A program made the translations under genes and the position numbers. Below the pieces are notes generated by a model. That model saw nothing but the letters and a program-made list of their open reading frames with translations. It was not told the origin of the DNA and searched no databases. A DNA stretch of 64,000 nt from Blautia sp. XA-2221 (lineage in GTDB: Bacteria; Bacillota; Clostridia; Lachnospirales; Lachnospiraceae): assembly GCF_028767025.1 (NCBI RefSeq), contig NZ_JAJQXX010000007.1, forward strand, positions 62,001 to 126,000. The letters are read 5' to 3'. The stretch's first letter is position 1. Each line of letters starts with the position of its first letter. Of this stretch, positions 31,895-40,136 are shown in pieces.

Positions 31895-32155
31895 ATGGAT
31901 ACAAGAATTGCAGTGATTGCCATTATTGTGGAAGACCGCTCCAAAAGTGAAGAACTGAATCGGCTGCTTTATGAATATGGAGAATTTATAGTAGGAAGAA
32001 TGGGAGTGCCTTATCGCCCGAAGGGTGTGTCTGTGATCAGTGTGATACTGGACGCTCCCCAGGAAACTATCAGCGCCTTGTCCGGAAAGCTGGGAATGTT
32101 GGATGGGATCACCAGTAAAACCGTATATTCTAAAATGCCGGAGAAAAATTTATGA
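31895..32155 (+). CDS. TM1266-family putative regulator of the iron-only hydrogenase system
   Basis: 86-residue small protein of the TM1266 type (ACT/NikR-C-like ferredoxin fold), starting MDTRIAVIAIIVEDRSKSEELNRLL, with IVGRMGVPYRPKGVSVISVIL and a C-terminal GKLGMLDGITSKTVYSKM. These proteins co-occur with hydE/hydF/hydG genes and are presumed ligand-sensing regulators, though they lack an obvious DNA-binding domain. The stop overlaps the hydE start by 4 bases (ATGA). GGAAGGGAGATG precedes the ATG. Confidence 0.87.
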   Translation: MDTRIAVIAIIVEDRSKSEELNRLLYEYGEFIVGRMGVPYRPKGVSVISVILDAPQETISALSGKLGMLDGITSKTVYSKMPEKNL

Positions 32156-33189
32156 AAGAGCTGATCGACAAGCTACATCACACACAAAGGCTGAGCAGGG
32201 AAGAATTTCTGAACCTGTTTTCCAACAGAAGCCCGGAGACAGATCTCTATGCCCGGGAGCTGGCAAAAGGTGTACGGCAGAAAATATATGGAGATCAGAT
32301 TTATATCAGAGGTCTGATCGAATTTACAAGTTTCTGCAGAAATGACTGCTATTACTGTGGACTGAGAAGAAGCAATCATGCTGCGCAGCGATATCGGTTG
32401 ACAGAGGAGGAGATTCTTTCCTGCTGTCAACAGGGTTATGGGCTGGGATTTCGTACCTTTGTCCTTCAGGGGGGCGAGGACGGATATTTTACAGGAGAAA
32501 AGCTGTCCGGGCTGGTGCGCCATATCAAAGAAAAATATCCGGACTGCGCAGTGACCCTTTCAGTGGGAGAACGCACCGAAGAAGAGTACAGAGCATTTCG
32601 GACAGCCGGTGCAGACCGTTATCTTCTCCGTCATGAAACGGCAGATGACACACATTACCGGGTTCTGCATCCGGAACCGTTATCTCTTCAGAACAGAAAA
32701 GACTGTCTCAGAACCCTTAAAAAACTGGGATTTCAGACAGGAGCGGGATTTATGGTAGGATCCCCGGGACAGACGGCAGAAACTCTGGCAGAGGATTTTT
32801 TATTTCTGAAAGATCTGGATCCGGAAATGGTGGGGATCGGACCTTTTATCTCTCACAAAGATACGCCTTTCCGGGGCAGTGAGGACGGAACCCTTGAAGA
32901 TACACTTTTTTGTCTGGCTCTTGTGCGGCTGATGCTGCCTCAGGCTCTTCTTCCGGCAACTACGGCTCTTGGCACGATCGCTCCGGATGGAAGAGAGCTT
33001 GGGATACTTTCCGGAGCCAATGTTGTGATGCCAAATCTTTCTCCTTTGTCAGTAAGAAAAAAATATATGCTTTATGACGGAAAGATTTCCACAGGAAATG
33101 AGGCGGCAGAATGTGTGGAGCAGTTAAAAAAGAGAATGGAAACAATTGGCTGTTACATTGTAACAGACCGGGGAGATTATAAAAAATAA
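32152..33189 (+). CDS. hydE: [FeFe]-hydrogenase H-cluster radical SAM maturase HydE
   Basis: 345-residue radical SAM enzyme. The cluster motif is C62-x3-C66-x2-C69 (CRNDCYYCG), followed by LRRSNHAAQRYRLTEEEI. VLQGGEDGYFTGEKL and the late GTIAPDGRELGILSGANVVMPNLSP are typical of HydE (relatives of biotin synthase). It acts with HydG and HydF to build the 2Fe subcluster of [FeFe]-hydrogenase. The start overlaps the TM1266-like gene and hydG follows after 36 bases. HydF is not in this window. Confidence 0.93.
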   Translation: MKELIDKLHHTQRLSREEFLNLFSNRSPETDLYARELAKGVRQKIYGDQIYIRGLIEFTSFCRNDCYYCGLRRSNHAAQRYRLTEEEILSCCQQGYGLGFRTFVLQGGEDGYFTGEKLSGLVRHIKEKYPDCAVTLSVGERTEEEYRAFRTAGADRYLLRHETADDTHYRVLHPEPLSLQNRKDCLRTLKKLGFQTGAGFMVGSPGQTAETLAEDFLFLKDLDPEMVGIGPFISHKDTPFRGSEDGTLEDTLFCLALVRLMLPQALLPATTALGTIAPDGRELGILSGANVVMPNLSPLSVRKKYMLYDGKISTGNEAAECVEQLKKRMETIGCYIVTDRGDYKK

Positions 33190-33225
33190 AAAGACAGGCT
33201 GTCTGAGGCGGCAGAAGGAGGACTT

Positions 33226-34644
33226 ATGTATAATCCGAAGTCAACAAAAGCAACAGAATTTATTGATCATCAGGAAATCCTGGATTCTCTGGAATATGCC
33301 AGAGCAAATAAAAATAATACGCAGCTGATCGAAGAACTCATTGAGAGAGCGAGAGACTGTAAGGGGTTAAGCCACAGAGAGGCGGCTCTTCTCCTGGAAT
33401 GTGACGATCCGGCGCTTGTGGAAAAAATGTACCATGTGGCAAAAGAAATCAAACAGAAATTTTATGGAAACAGAATTGTCATGTTTGCGCCTCTTTATCT
33501 TTCCAACTATTGTGTTAATGGATGCGTTTACTGTCCTTACCATGCAAAAAACAAACACATCCGCCGCAAAAAACTGACTCAGGAGGAAATCCGCCAGGAG
33601 GTGATTGCTCTTCAGGATATGGGACATAAGCGTCTTGCTCTGGAAACAGGAGAAGATCCCAAAAACAATCCTATTGAATATGTGCTGGAAAGTATCAAAA
33701 CCATTTACAGTATCAAGCACAAAAACGGAGCCATCCGCCGTGTGAACGTAAACATTGCGGCGACCACAGTAGAAAATTACCGGAAACTGAAAGAAGCAGG
33801 AATCGGAACCTATATCCTTTTTCAGGAAACATATAATAAAGAAAGCTATGAGGCACTTCATCCCACAGGACCCAAAAGTGATTATGCATACCATACAGAA
33901 GCCATGGACCGTGCCATGGAAGCGGGCATTGACGATGTTGGCTGCGGTGTGCTTTTTGGACTGGAAACTTACCGTTATGACTTTGTGGGAATCCTGATGC
34001 ATGCAGAGCATCTGGAGGCCCGGTTCGGTGTAGGACCTCACACCATCAGCGTTCCAAGAATCTGTCCGGCTGATGATATTGACACAAAAGACTTTACCAA
34101 TGCCGTTCCGGACGAGATTTTCCAGAAGATCGTAGCCGTAATCCGCATTGCAGTTCCTTACACAGGAATGATCATTTCTACCAGAGAGTCTCAGAAATGC
34201 AGAGAAAAGGTGCTGGATCTTGGTATTTCCCAGATCAGTGGAGGCTCCAGAACCTCTGTGGGAGGCTATGCAGAGGAAGAGCCGGAGGAAGACAATTCCG
34301 CTCAGTTTGATTTAAGTGACAGAAGGACACTGGATGAGATCGTCAGCTGGCTGCTGGACCTGGGGTATATTCCAAGCTTTTGTACAGCCTGTTACCGGGA
34401 AGGACGCACCGGAGATCGTTTCATGTCTCTTGTAAAGAAGGGACAGATTGCCAACTGCTGTCATCCAAATGCATTGATGACTCTGAAAGAATATCTGGAA
34501 GATTATGCATCTATGGATACCAGAGAAAAAGGTCTGAAGGTGATCGAGAGAGAACTTCAGAATGTGGAAAGAGAAAAAACAAGGGAGATCTGTGCAAAGA
34601 ATCTGAAGGAGATCGAACAGGGAAAAAGAGATTTTCGTTTCTGA
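33226..34644 (+). CDS. hydG: [FeFe]-hydrogenase H-cluster radical SAM maturase HydG (tyrosine lyase)
   Basis: 472-residue radical SAM enzyme that cleaves tyrosine to supply CO and CN ligands. The N-terminal SAM cluster motif is C96-x3-C100-x2-C103 (CVNGCVYCPYH). The C-terminal extra cluster site that separates HydG from ThiH is intact: C386-x2-C389-x22-C412 (FCTACYREG and ANCCHPNA). The length fits the family. AGAAGGAGGAC precedes ATG 33226. ThiH, its close relative, is encoded separately at 41.6 kb, which supports the naming of both. Confidence 0.95.
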   Translation: MYNPKSTKATEFIDHQEILDSLEYARANKNNTQLIEELIERARDCKGLSHREAALLLECDDPALVEKMYHVAKEIKQKFYGNRIVMFAPLYLSNYCVNGCVYCPYHAKNKHIRRKKLTQEEIRQEVIALQDMGHKRLALETGEDPKNNPIEYVLESIKTIYSIKHKNGAIRRVNVNIAATTVENYRKLKEAGIGTYILFQETYNKESYEALHPTGPKSDYAYHTEAMDRAMEAGIDDVGCGVLFGLETYRYDFVGILMHAEHLEARFGVGPHTISVPRICPADDIDTKDFTNAVPDEIFQKIVAVIRIAVPYTGMIISTRESQKCREKVLDLGISQISGGSRTSVGGYAEEEPEEDNSAQFDLSDRRTLDEIVSWLLDLGYIPSFCTACYREGRTGDRFMSLVKKGQIANCCHPNALMTLKEYLEDYASMDTREKGLKVIERELQNVEREKTREICAKNLKEIEQGKRDFRF

Positions 34645-34663
34645 GGTGAAAAGCAAAAAAGGC

Positions 34664-34693
34664 TTGCATAATCCACCCGGAATGGGGTATCAT
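34664..34693 (+). promoter_or_regulatory. Candidate promoter of the SH3-type lipoprotein
   Basis: TTGCAT (34664-34669), 18-base spacer, TATCAT (34688-34693). Confidence 0.4.
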
Positions 34694-34723
34694 GGTGATA
34701 TGCTATAAAGGAGGAAAATTCTT

Positions 34724-35191
34724 ATGAAGAAATCCAGATTACTGATTGCACTGGCAGGTCTTACTCTTGTTGCATCCGGCTGCGGATACAGCACTGGAGG
34801 AGAGGATTCTACCGTGACTGTGATAAAGGCAACCCCAACCCCCACTGCAACGCCTACACCGGCAGCAACACCTACACCGGCTGTAACAGCAACACCGGTG
34901 CCGCAGACTTCTCAGACAGCAAGCGGTGTTAAGATCATACAGAAAAATGTTACATATTATGCAAACAATGAGGCTAATATCCGTACAGACTGTGTAACAA
35001 CAGATCAGACCAATGTTATCCGGAGCACCAAGGTAGGCGAACAGCTTACCGGTACAGGTGTCAGCGAAGATAATAAATGGGTTGAGGTAGAGCTTGAGGG
35101 ACAGAAAGGGTATATCAGTGCCGAGTATGTGACCACTGAGGCTCCGGCAGGAGCACCTGCGGCAGAAGGAACTGCCGCTCCGGTTCAGTAA
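34724..35191 (+). CDS. Lipoprotein with a Thr/Pro-rich linker and bacterial SH3-like domain
   Basis: 155 residues. A lipoprotein signal peptide (MKKSRLLIALAGLTLVASGC, modified cysteine C20) is followed by a low-complexity linker of repeated TPTP/ATPTPA units (about residues 37-62). An SH3-like domain follows (about 85-140): NIRTDCVTTDQTNVIRSTK, then W-VE-EGQKGYISAEYV. The tail is alanine/proline-rich. SH3b domains of this kind bind the cell wall or peptides; no catalytic domain is present. Exported and membrane-anchored. A terminator shared with luxS follows. Confidence 0.83.
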   Translation: MKKSRLLIALAGLTLVASGCGYSTGGEDSTVTVIKATPTPTATPTPAATPTPAVTATPVPQTSQTASGVKIIQKNVTYYANNEANIRTDCVTTDQTNVIRSTKVGEQLTGTGVSEDNKWVEVELEGQKGYISAEYVTTEAPAGAPAAEGTAAPVQ

Positions 35192-35205
35192 AAACAAAAG
35201 CAAAG

Positions 35206-35258
35206 AAAAACCAGAGCATATTTTCTATTTTGGATAGAAAAAGCTCTGGTTTTTTATT
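35206..35258. terminator. Bidirectional terminator between the lipoprotein gene and luxS
   Basis: Arms AAAAACCAGAGC (35206-35217) and GCTCTGGTTTTT (35243-35254), with TTTTCTAT / ATAGAAAA pairing inside the loop. Confidence 0.9.
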
Positions 35259-35272
35259 GTGCTGATAATTAT

Positions 35273-35752
35273 TTACTCCGGATAAATCAGCCGTTCCTCT
35301 TTGATATCGTAAAGAACCTCTTTTAAATATTTATCGGCCAGATATTTTGCCATGTTCAAGTTCATATCCAGATAGTTGCCGCAGTCTTTGGCGGAAGCGC
35401 CCGGGATTTCTCCCTCAAAGTCACGGATAAATTCAAACATTTCTGTTATCAGACCGACAATATCCTTTGATTCGTAATCTCCTGCCAGCAGAAGATAATT
35501 TCCGGTACGGCAGCCCATAGGTCCCCAGTAAATAACTTTTGACCCGAATTCTGCGTGGTTCCGGAGAAAAGTAGCTGCCAGATGTTCCATGGCATGAAGC
35601 TCAGCAGTATTCATAACAGGTTCTTCGTTGGGAGAAGTCATGCGGATGTCAAAGGTGGTGATCACCTGATCGCCCAGATAGTCTTTTCTGGAAACATAGA
35701 TCCCCGGCTGAAGCTTTATATGGTCTATGGTAAAGCTTGCAATTTTTTTCAT
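35273..35752 (-). CDS. luxS: S-ribosylhomocysteine lyase LuxS
   Basis: 159-residue metalloenzyme that splits S-ribosylhomocysteine into homocysteine and the autoinducer-2 precursor. The metal site is complete: H53 and H57 in HAMEH, and C124 in AKDCGNY; the catalytic cysteine is C81 in GPMGCRTGNY. The start MKKIASFTIDHIKLQPGIYVS and the length are standard. GGAGGAAAAAAC precedes the ATG. It is monocistronic here, flanked by a terminator and the trpS upstream region. Confidence 0.96.
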   Translation of the reverse strand: MKKIASFTIDHIKLQPGIYVSRKDYLGDQVITTFDIRMTSPNEEPVMNTAELHAMEHLAATFLRNHAEFGSKVIYWGPMGCRTGNYLLLAGDYESKDIVGLITEMFEFIRDFEGEIPGASAKDCGNYLDMNLNMAKYLADKYLKEVLYDIKEERLIYPE

Positions 35753-36026
35753 GTTTTTTCCTCCTGGTTTTTTGTACTTTCTCTATTTTAACAGACCAGG
35801 TTCCAGGTGACAAGTAATTGACTTTATTTCTACAGAATGATAAACTAATATACAATTCAGATGTGCATAAAGGAAAGGTGCAGAAGGCATCTACAGAACT
35901 TTCGGAACCGGAAACTACAGGCTGTGGATATCCTGTGTTACAGGAAACCATGATTCCGGCAATACGAGAGATATTCGGGATGTGCAGAATACTTTCCCAA
36001 ATGCGTCAGTAAGAGAGGTATAGACT

Positions 36027-37031
36027 ATGATAAATGACAAAAAAGTTTTATTCAGCGGAATGCAGGCAACAGGAAATCTCACTCTGGGAAATTATCTTGG
36101 CGCTCTGAAAAACTGGCTGACTTTAAGTGACGAATATGAGTGCTTTTACAGCGTGGTAGATCTTCATTCGATCACTGTCCGTCAGAATCCGGCAGAGCTT
36201 CGCAAAAGCGCCCGCAATCTTCTGACTCTTTATATTGCAGCAGGACTTGACCCGAAGAAAAACTGCATTTACTATCAGTCCCATGTTTCCGGCCATGCTG
36301 AGCTGGCCTGGATTTTAAACTGCTTTACCTACATGGGCGAACTGAACCGTATGACTCAGTTCAAGGATAAATCTGCAAAGCATGCAGATAATATCAATGC
36401 AGGTCTGTTTACCTATCCGACTCTGATGGCAGCAGATATTCTTCTGTATCAGACGGACGTGGTTCCGGTTGGAATTGATCAGATGCAGCATCTGGAGCTT
36501 ACCAGAAATATTGCAGAGCGTTTCAATAACATTTACGGAGATGTGTTTACTGTTCCGGAAGCTTATGTGGGCAAAGTAGGGGCAAAGATCATGAGTCTTC
36601 AGGATCCTTCCAGAAAAATGTCAAAATCTGACGAGAATCCCAATGCCAGCATTTATCTTATGGATGATCCGGATACCATCATGCGTAAATTTAAGCGCGC
36701 GGTAACAGATTCAGAAGGCTGCGTAAGCTACAGAGATGAGCAGCCGGGCGTAAAGAATCTGATTGAGATTTACTGCGCCTGCACAGGAAAAACACCGGAC
36801 GAGGCAGTAAAAGAATTTGACGGAAAAGGATACGGCGAGCTGAAACCGGCAGTGGCAGAAGCTGTTATCTCTGTTCTCAAACCACTTCAGGATGAATTTG
36901 CCCGTCTTTCCAAGGATAAGGCATATATTGATTCCATTATCAAAGAAAATGCAGAAAAGGCTAATTATTTTGCCACAAAAACTCTGCGCAAGGTTCAGAG
37001 AAAGGTTGGTTTTCCGGACAGAATCCGGTAA
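36027..37031 (+). CDS. trpS: Tryptophan--tRNA ligase
   Basis: 334-residue class I aminoacyl-tRNA synthetase. Signature motifs are TGNLTLGNYLGAL (HIGH-equivalent, residues 15-27) and RKMSKSDENPNAS (KMSKS, near 196). DLHSITVRQNP and GIDQMQHLELTRNIAERFN are typical of bacterial TrpRS. The length fits the family. AAGAGAGGTATAGACT precedes the ATG. I looked for a T-box leader in 35753-36026 and did not find the conserved antiterminator. Confidence 0.96.
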   Translation: MINDKKVLFSGMQATGNLTLGNYLGALKNWLTLSDEYECFYSVVDLHSITVRQNPAELRKSARNLLTLYIAAGLDPKKNCIYYQSHVSGHAELAWILNCFTYMGELNRMTQFKDKSAKHADNINAGLFTYPTLMAADILLYQTDVVPVGIDQMQHLELTRNIAERFNNIYGDVFTVPEAYVGKVGAKIMSLQDPSRKMSKSDENPNASIYLMDDPDTIMRKFKRAVTDSEGCVSYRDEQPGVKNLIEIYCACTGKTPDEAVKEFDGKGYGELKPAVAEAVISVLKPLQDEFARLSKDKAYIDSIIKENAEKANYFATKTLRKVQRKVGFPDRIR

Positions 37032-37132
37032 GAAAAAGGGAAAGAGAAACTCCGGCATTATGGACATTATATGACAGAAGTCCGCAGGCAGGATTTTTGT
37101 CAGTAAACAGCAGGATCAGGAGGAAAATAAAA

Positions 37133-37870
37133 ATGAAACATAAAACTCTGGCAATACTTTGTGCAGTAGTCCTTACAGCAGGAATGATGACAGGATGCGG
37201 ACCAAAAACAGAAGCGACAAAGACAGAGAGCAGCAGTGAAAATACAGTCAGCGATGAGGATGCAGAAAAAGCAGGCTTCAGTGACGGTTCCGGTGAGGAG
37301 AACTCTGACGGGGGAAATGCATCTGATGCCAAAGACACAAAGGAAGCAGTTCTTGATACAAGTAAGGAGCTGACTGGAATCCACCATGCGCAGATCAATA
37401 TAAAGGATTACGGTGAGATCCAGGTGGAGCTGGATGCAGATACTGCTCCCATTACAGTCACCAATTTTGTAAAGCTGGCTCAGGAGGGCTTTTATGACGG
37501 ACTGACTTTCCACCGTATTATGGACGGATATATGGTTCAGGGCGGAGATCCTCTGGGAAATGGAACAGGTGGATCAGATGAAAATATCAAAGGTGAATTT
37601 TCAAATAACGGGGTGGAAAACAACATTTCCCATACAAGAGGCGTAATCTCCATGGCAAGAGCTATGGATCCGGACAGTGCAAGCTCCCAGTTTTTTATTG
37701 TGCACGAGGACAGCACGTTCCTGGATGGAGATTATGCAGGATTTGGTCATGTAACAGAGGGAATGGACGTTGTAGATGCGATCTGTAAGGATGCGAAACC
37801 AACTGACAACAACGGAACTATCAACCCGGACGAGCAGCCGGTGATCGAGAGCATTACTATTGTTGACTGA
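37133..37870 (+). CDS. Cyclophilin-type peptidyl-prolyl cis-trans isomerase, lipoprotein
   Basis: 245 residues. A lipoprotein signal peptide (MKHKTLAILCAVVLTAGMMT, then GC with modified C22) is followed by an acidic, serine-rich linker to about residue 75. The cyclophilin domain runs to the end: TNFVKLAQEGFYDGLTFHRI, MVQGGDPLGNGTGG, RGVISMARAMDPDSASSQFF and GHVTEGMDVVDAI. It probably assists folding of exported proteins at the outer face of the membrane. ATG 37133 with AGGAGGAAAA is preferred over an upstream TTG at 37097 because it gives a clean signal peptide. Confidence 0.92.
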   Translation: MKHKTLAILCAVVLTAGMMTGCGPKTEATKTESSSENTVSDEDAEKAGFSDGSGEENSDGGNASDAKDTKEAVLDTSKELTGIHHAQINIKDYGEIQVELDADTAPITVTNFVKLAQEGFYDGLTFHRIMDGYMVQGGDPLGNGTGGSDENIKGEFSNNGVENNISHTRGVISMARAMDPDSASSQFFIVHEDSTFLDGDYAGFGHVTEGMDVVDAICKDAKPTDNNGTINPDEQPVIESITIVD

Positions 37871-37906
37871 TGCACAGTACAAAATATAAGTAAGAGATAA
37901 AAACAG

Positions 37907-37940
37907 GCAGGTGTAAATATTGCACCTGCTTATTTTTTAT
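37907..37940 (+). terminator. Terminator after the cyclophilin gene
   Basis: Arms GCAGGTG (37907-37913) and CACCTGC (37923-37929), then TTATTTTTTAT. Confidence 0.88.
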
Positions 37941-37943
37941 ATT

Positions 37944-38106
37944 GTGCGTCCAGCGAAGCTGGACCACACTTGCCGGTGTAAGTCCGGTCACGGTAAGCGT
38001 CAGTGAGCCGTGTAGCTAAACTCGGTGCGTTGTGTCAGTAGCCTGTTGCGGAACAATACCTGCGCCTTTGATAAGGCGTGGGATAAAAATATTCTGACAG
38101 ATAGCA
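37944..38106 (+). ncRNA. Structured RNA remnant resembling the 5' end of a group II intron
   Basis: Starts GTGCG, the consensus 5' end of group II introns, and folds densely: GTCCAG / CTGGAC over CGAAG (37948-37964), CCGG / CCGG (37973-37987), CACGG / CCGTG (37989-38012) and CGCCTT / AAGGCG over TGAT (38063-38078). No domain V-like hairpin and no reverse transcriptase gene follow, so this would be a truncated 5' fragment. Other structured RNA types are possible. Sequence is much richer in GC than the stretch after it. The gap without a gene runs 37871-38224. Confidence 0.4.
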
Positions 38107-38224
38107 GAAAAATAATGACATATAAGTTTTATGAATGATATAATAAATCATTAAATATAAAGAATTTCATTGTTTTTTTATTAGACGAAAATAAATCAAA
38201 TTATGAAATTTCAGGGGGAAGATT

Positions 38225-38689
38225 ATGGGTAGAATAATTATAGTTTTATATACCGAAGCTTTATTGTTATCTGTTTTGATAATTTGGTTTTTATATCACC
38301 TGATAAAAAGGAAAAGAATCTTTCGGTGGGAGAAGGCTCCAATGGATATGAGAGATTTTGTAAAAAGAAACGAAAAAAAGATGAATATGATTTCTAATGG
38401 TATTATAGGTATCATTTTGATTCCTTCGTTTTTATGGGTGGTACCTCCTGCTGTACAGGATTTTCCTAACGTGATTTCTGAGAACTATCTTCAAGCAGAG
38501 GGAAAAGTAACAGCTTGGGATTATAGTAATGAAGACGAATATCAAACAAGAGCTGTTGGAATTATGGATCATAAAACGAAACAAGAAATATCTGTAACTG
38601 TTTATAGCAAAGGGATACATAAAGGAGAATACCTGAAGGTTAGATATTTGCCTAATAGCAAATATGGAGAGATTGAGGAACATAAATGA
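38225..38689 (+). CDS. Small membrane protein of unknown function in an AT-rich island
   Basis: 154 residues, not recognised as a named family. Two hydrophobic segments (about 4-27 and 55-75) flank a short basic loop; the C-terminal half (from about 80) is soluble and beta-like, with SVTVYSKGIHKGEYLKVRYLP. The AGGGGGAAG ribosome site is good. The gene is markedly AT-rich relative to its neighbours, and next to an SMI1/KNR4 gene it could be a membrane-type immunity protein, but that is inference only. It may be transferred DNA. Confidence 0.65.
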   Translation: MGRIIIVLYTEALLLSVLIIWFLYHLIKRKRIFRWEKAPMDMRDFVKRNEKKMNMISNGIIGIILIPSFLWVVPPAVQDFPNVISENYLQAEGKVTAWDYSNEDEYQTRAVGIMDHKTKQEISVTVYSKGIHKGEYLKVRYLPNSKYGEIEEHK

Positions 38690-38799
38690 TGTAGCTGTTG
38701 TATTTTTCATGGGACTGAAAGCATTGTTATAATTGAAAATCAATGGCTTAATAAAAGCAGAATGACTGAAAGATTTTTAAGGGATGGAAGTGTGCAGAG

Positions 38800-39375
38800 A
38801 TGTTAATATCAAAATTTAACAATGAAAATATTGAGAATGCCATTCAAGAAATGGAAAACCGTTATAGCCTTATTTTTCCTGAGGAATATCGAATATTTTT
38901 ACAAAAATATAATGGAGGAAAAACTCCTGACACAGTCTTCCGGCTTAAGGGGATTTCCTCAGATATTCAAGGGTTTTATGGTTTGGGTAAAGCAGATTGT
39001 AATTATAATATTTCGATGCTTGAAAACACACCATTGTTTTTGGATGTGATCCATAATAATCTGTTTCCTGTTGCAATTAATTCGTTGGGAGATCATCTTT
39101 TAATTGGATTATCCGGAGATAATACAGGGAAAATATATTTTTGTTACCATGATATGCCAACAAAGAATAGAGAATTATCATCAAGTTTATCTGCCTTTTT
39201 GTCCTGTTGCGGAAGTCAAAAAATCGGGCATATCCGTACCATAGAAGAACGGATTGCTGATATGGAACGAATGGGGAAAGGAAATAAAATTACAGAGGAA
39301 AAATTGAAATGCTGGCAAAAAGAAATTGATGAGTATTCACAGATCAAACAAGAAAAAGTTATTTTGAAAGTTTAG
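38800..39375 (+). CDS. SMI1/KNR4 (SUKH) family protein, probable orphan immunity protein
   Basis: 191 residues. The SUKH core is clear: IENAIQEMENRYSLIFPEEYRIFL, QKYNGGKTPD, then INSLGDHLLIGLSGDNTGKIYF and a tail with a helix (about 150-185). SUKH proteins usually neutralise toxins of polymorphic or contact-dependent systems. No toxin gene is adjacent, so this is an orphan immunity gene, or a leftover from a toxin cassette. Composition is AT-rich like the preceding gene. Confidence 0.8.
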   Translation: MLISKFNNENIENAIQEMENRYSLIFPEEYRIFLQKYNGGKTPDTVFRLKGISSDIQGFYGLGKADCNYNISMLENTPLFLDVIHNNLFPVAINSLGDHLLIGLSGDNTGKIYFCYHDMPTKNRELSSSLSAFLSCCGSQKIGHIRTIEERIADMERMGKGNKITEEKLKCWQKEIDEYSQIKQEKVILKV

Positions 39376-39625
39376 ACATTATGTAAGACCATTTATTAAA
39401 AATAATGAAATGCAGAATAATTTTTTATATAAGTGTTTCCATATTACTGTTTCCGGAAAACGAGGGGGATATGAATTATATAACTCAAAGAGTAATTTAT
39501 CTATGTGATATGAAACAATGATTAATATTATTTTAAAGAAACTACAAAAATAATATCTTTTTAGAAAAATGCTCGGATAATCTAAAATAACAGAATATGG
39601 AAGGGATTTAACGAAAATAAAAATC
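39376..39625. other. AT-rich intergenic stretch, no feature seen
   Basis: About 250 bases after the SMI1/KNR4 gene with low GC and stops in all frames. No repeat, tRNA or coding sequence recognised. Together with the riboswitch region this makes a 566-base gap without a gene up to thiS. Confidence 0.6.
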
Positions 39626-39680
39626 TTGTAATTTACACTACAAAAGTATATAATAATTACAGTTCACAGATTACTGTGAA
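39626..39680 (+). promoter_or_regulatory. Promoter of the thiamine operon with a palindrome at +1
   Basis: TTGTAA (39626-39631), 17-base spacer, TATAAT (39649-39654). Directly at the expected start lies TTCACAG (39663-39669) / CTGTGAA (39674-39680), a perfect inverted repeat with an ATTA centre. Confidence 0.65.
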
Positions 39681-39711
39681 TGGTAACCTATAATAAACAG
39701 GAAAACTAAAT

Positions 39712-39806
39712 AAAGCAGACGGGAGCTTGTATGACAGGCTGAGAGGAAGGTATGACCTTCGACCGATAACCTGATTTGGATAATGCCAACGTAGGGATGC
39801 CTGAGC
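39712..39806 (+). promoter_or_regulatory. TPP riboswitch (thi box) controlling the thiamine operon
   Basis: Contains the conserved elements of the thiamine pyrophosphate aptamer in order: ACGGGAGC (39718-39725), CAGGCTGAGAGGAAGG, then CCTTCGACCGATAACCTGA, and TGGATAATGCCAACGTAGGG. Binding of TPP should favour the terminator just downstream. Confidence 0.97.
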
Positions 39807-39820
39807 ATAAGTGTATGTAT

Positions 39821-39859
39821 AACGGGAAATTACCGAAACTGGTAGTTTCCCGTTTTTTC
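39821..39859 (+). terminator. Expression-platform terminator of the TPP riboswitch
   Basis: Arms AACGGGAAATTACC (39821-39834) and GGTAGTTTCCCGTT (39841-39854), then TTTT, 80 bases before thiS. Confidence 0.92.
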
Positions 39860-39941
39860 ATAGAAAACAGTGGATTTATATAGAATTTCTCTGGAATGCG
39901 GGGCGGAACCGTCTGGTTTCTGCTTGAAAAGAGGTGAAAAT

Positions 39942-40136
39942 ATGGTAAAGATCAATGGTGAGTTTCTGGAAGAAGAGGGAAAAACGCTGACAGAGTATCT
40001 GGAAAGCGCAGGTTATCAGATACAACGTGTGGCAGTAGAGAAAAACGGAGAAATTGTGCCAAAAGCAGAGTATTCCAGTACAGTCCTTGAAAATGGAGAC
40101 AGCATTGAAGTAGTAAGTTTTGTAGGAGGAGGCTGA
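39942..40136 (+). CDS. thiS: Sulfur carrier protein ThiS
   Basis: 64-residue ubiquitin-like sulfur carrier. It starts [20 protein letters not shown] and ends with the required C-terminal Gly-Gly (SFVGGG). ThiF adenylates this tail and sulfur is then loaded for thiazole synthesis by ThiG. ATG 39942 follows GAGGTGAAAA; the open frame upstream to 39870 is not ThiS-like. The thiF start follows directly after the stop codon. Confidence 0.93.
   Translation: MVKINGEFLEEEGKTLTEYLESAGYQIQRVAVEKNGEIVPKAEYSSTVLENGDSIEVVSFVGGG

Noticed and set aside
34820-34915. Short tandem-repeat-like DNA
   Set aside because: It encodes the Thr/Pro linker of the lipoprotein and is explained by protein composition.
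35818-36012. 64-codon open frame before trpS, and a possible degenerate fragment in another frame
   Set aside because: No ribosome site at the start and no family resemblance; more than one frame happens to be open here.
35753-36026. T-box leader of trpS
   Set aside because: The conserved T-box antiterminator sequence (TGGNACCGCG type) is not present.
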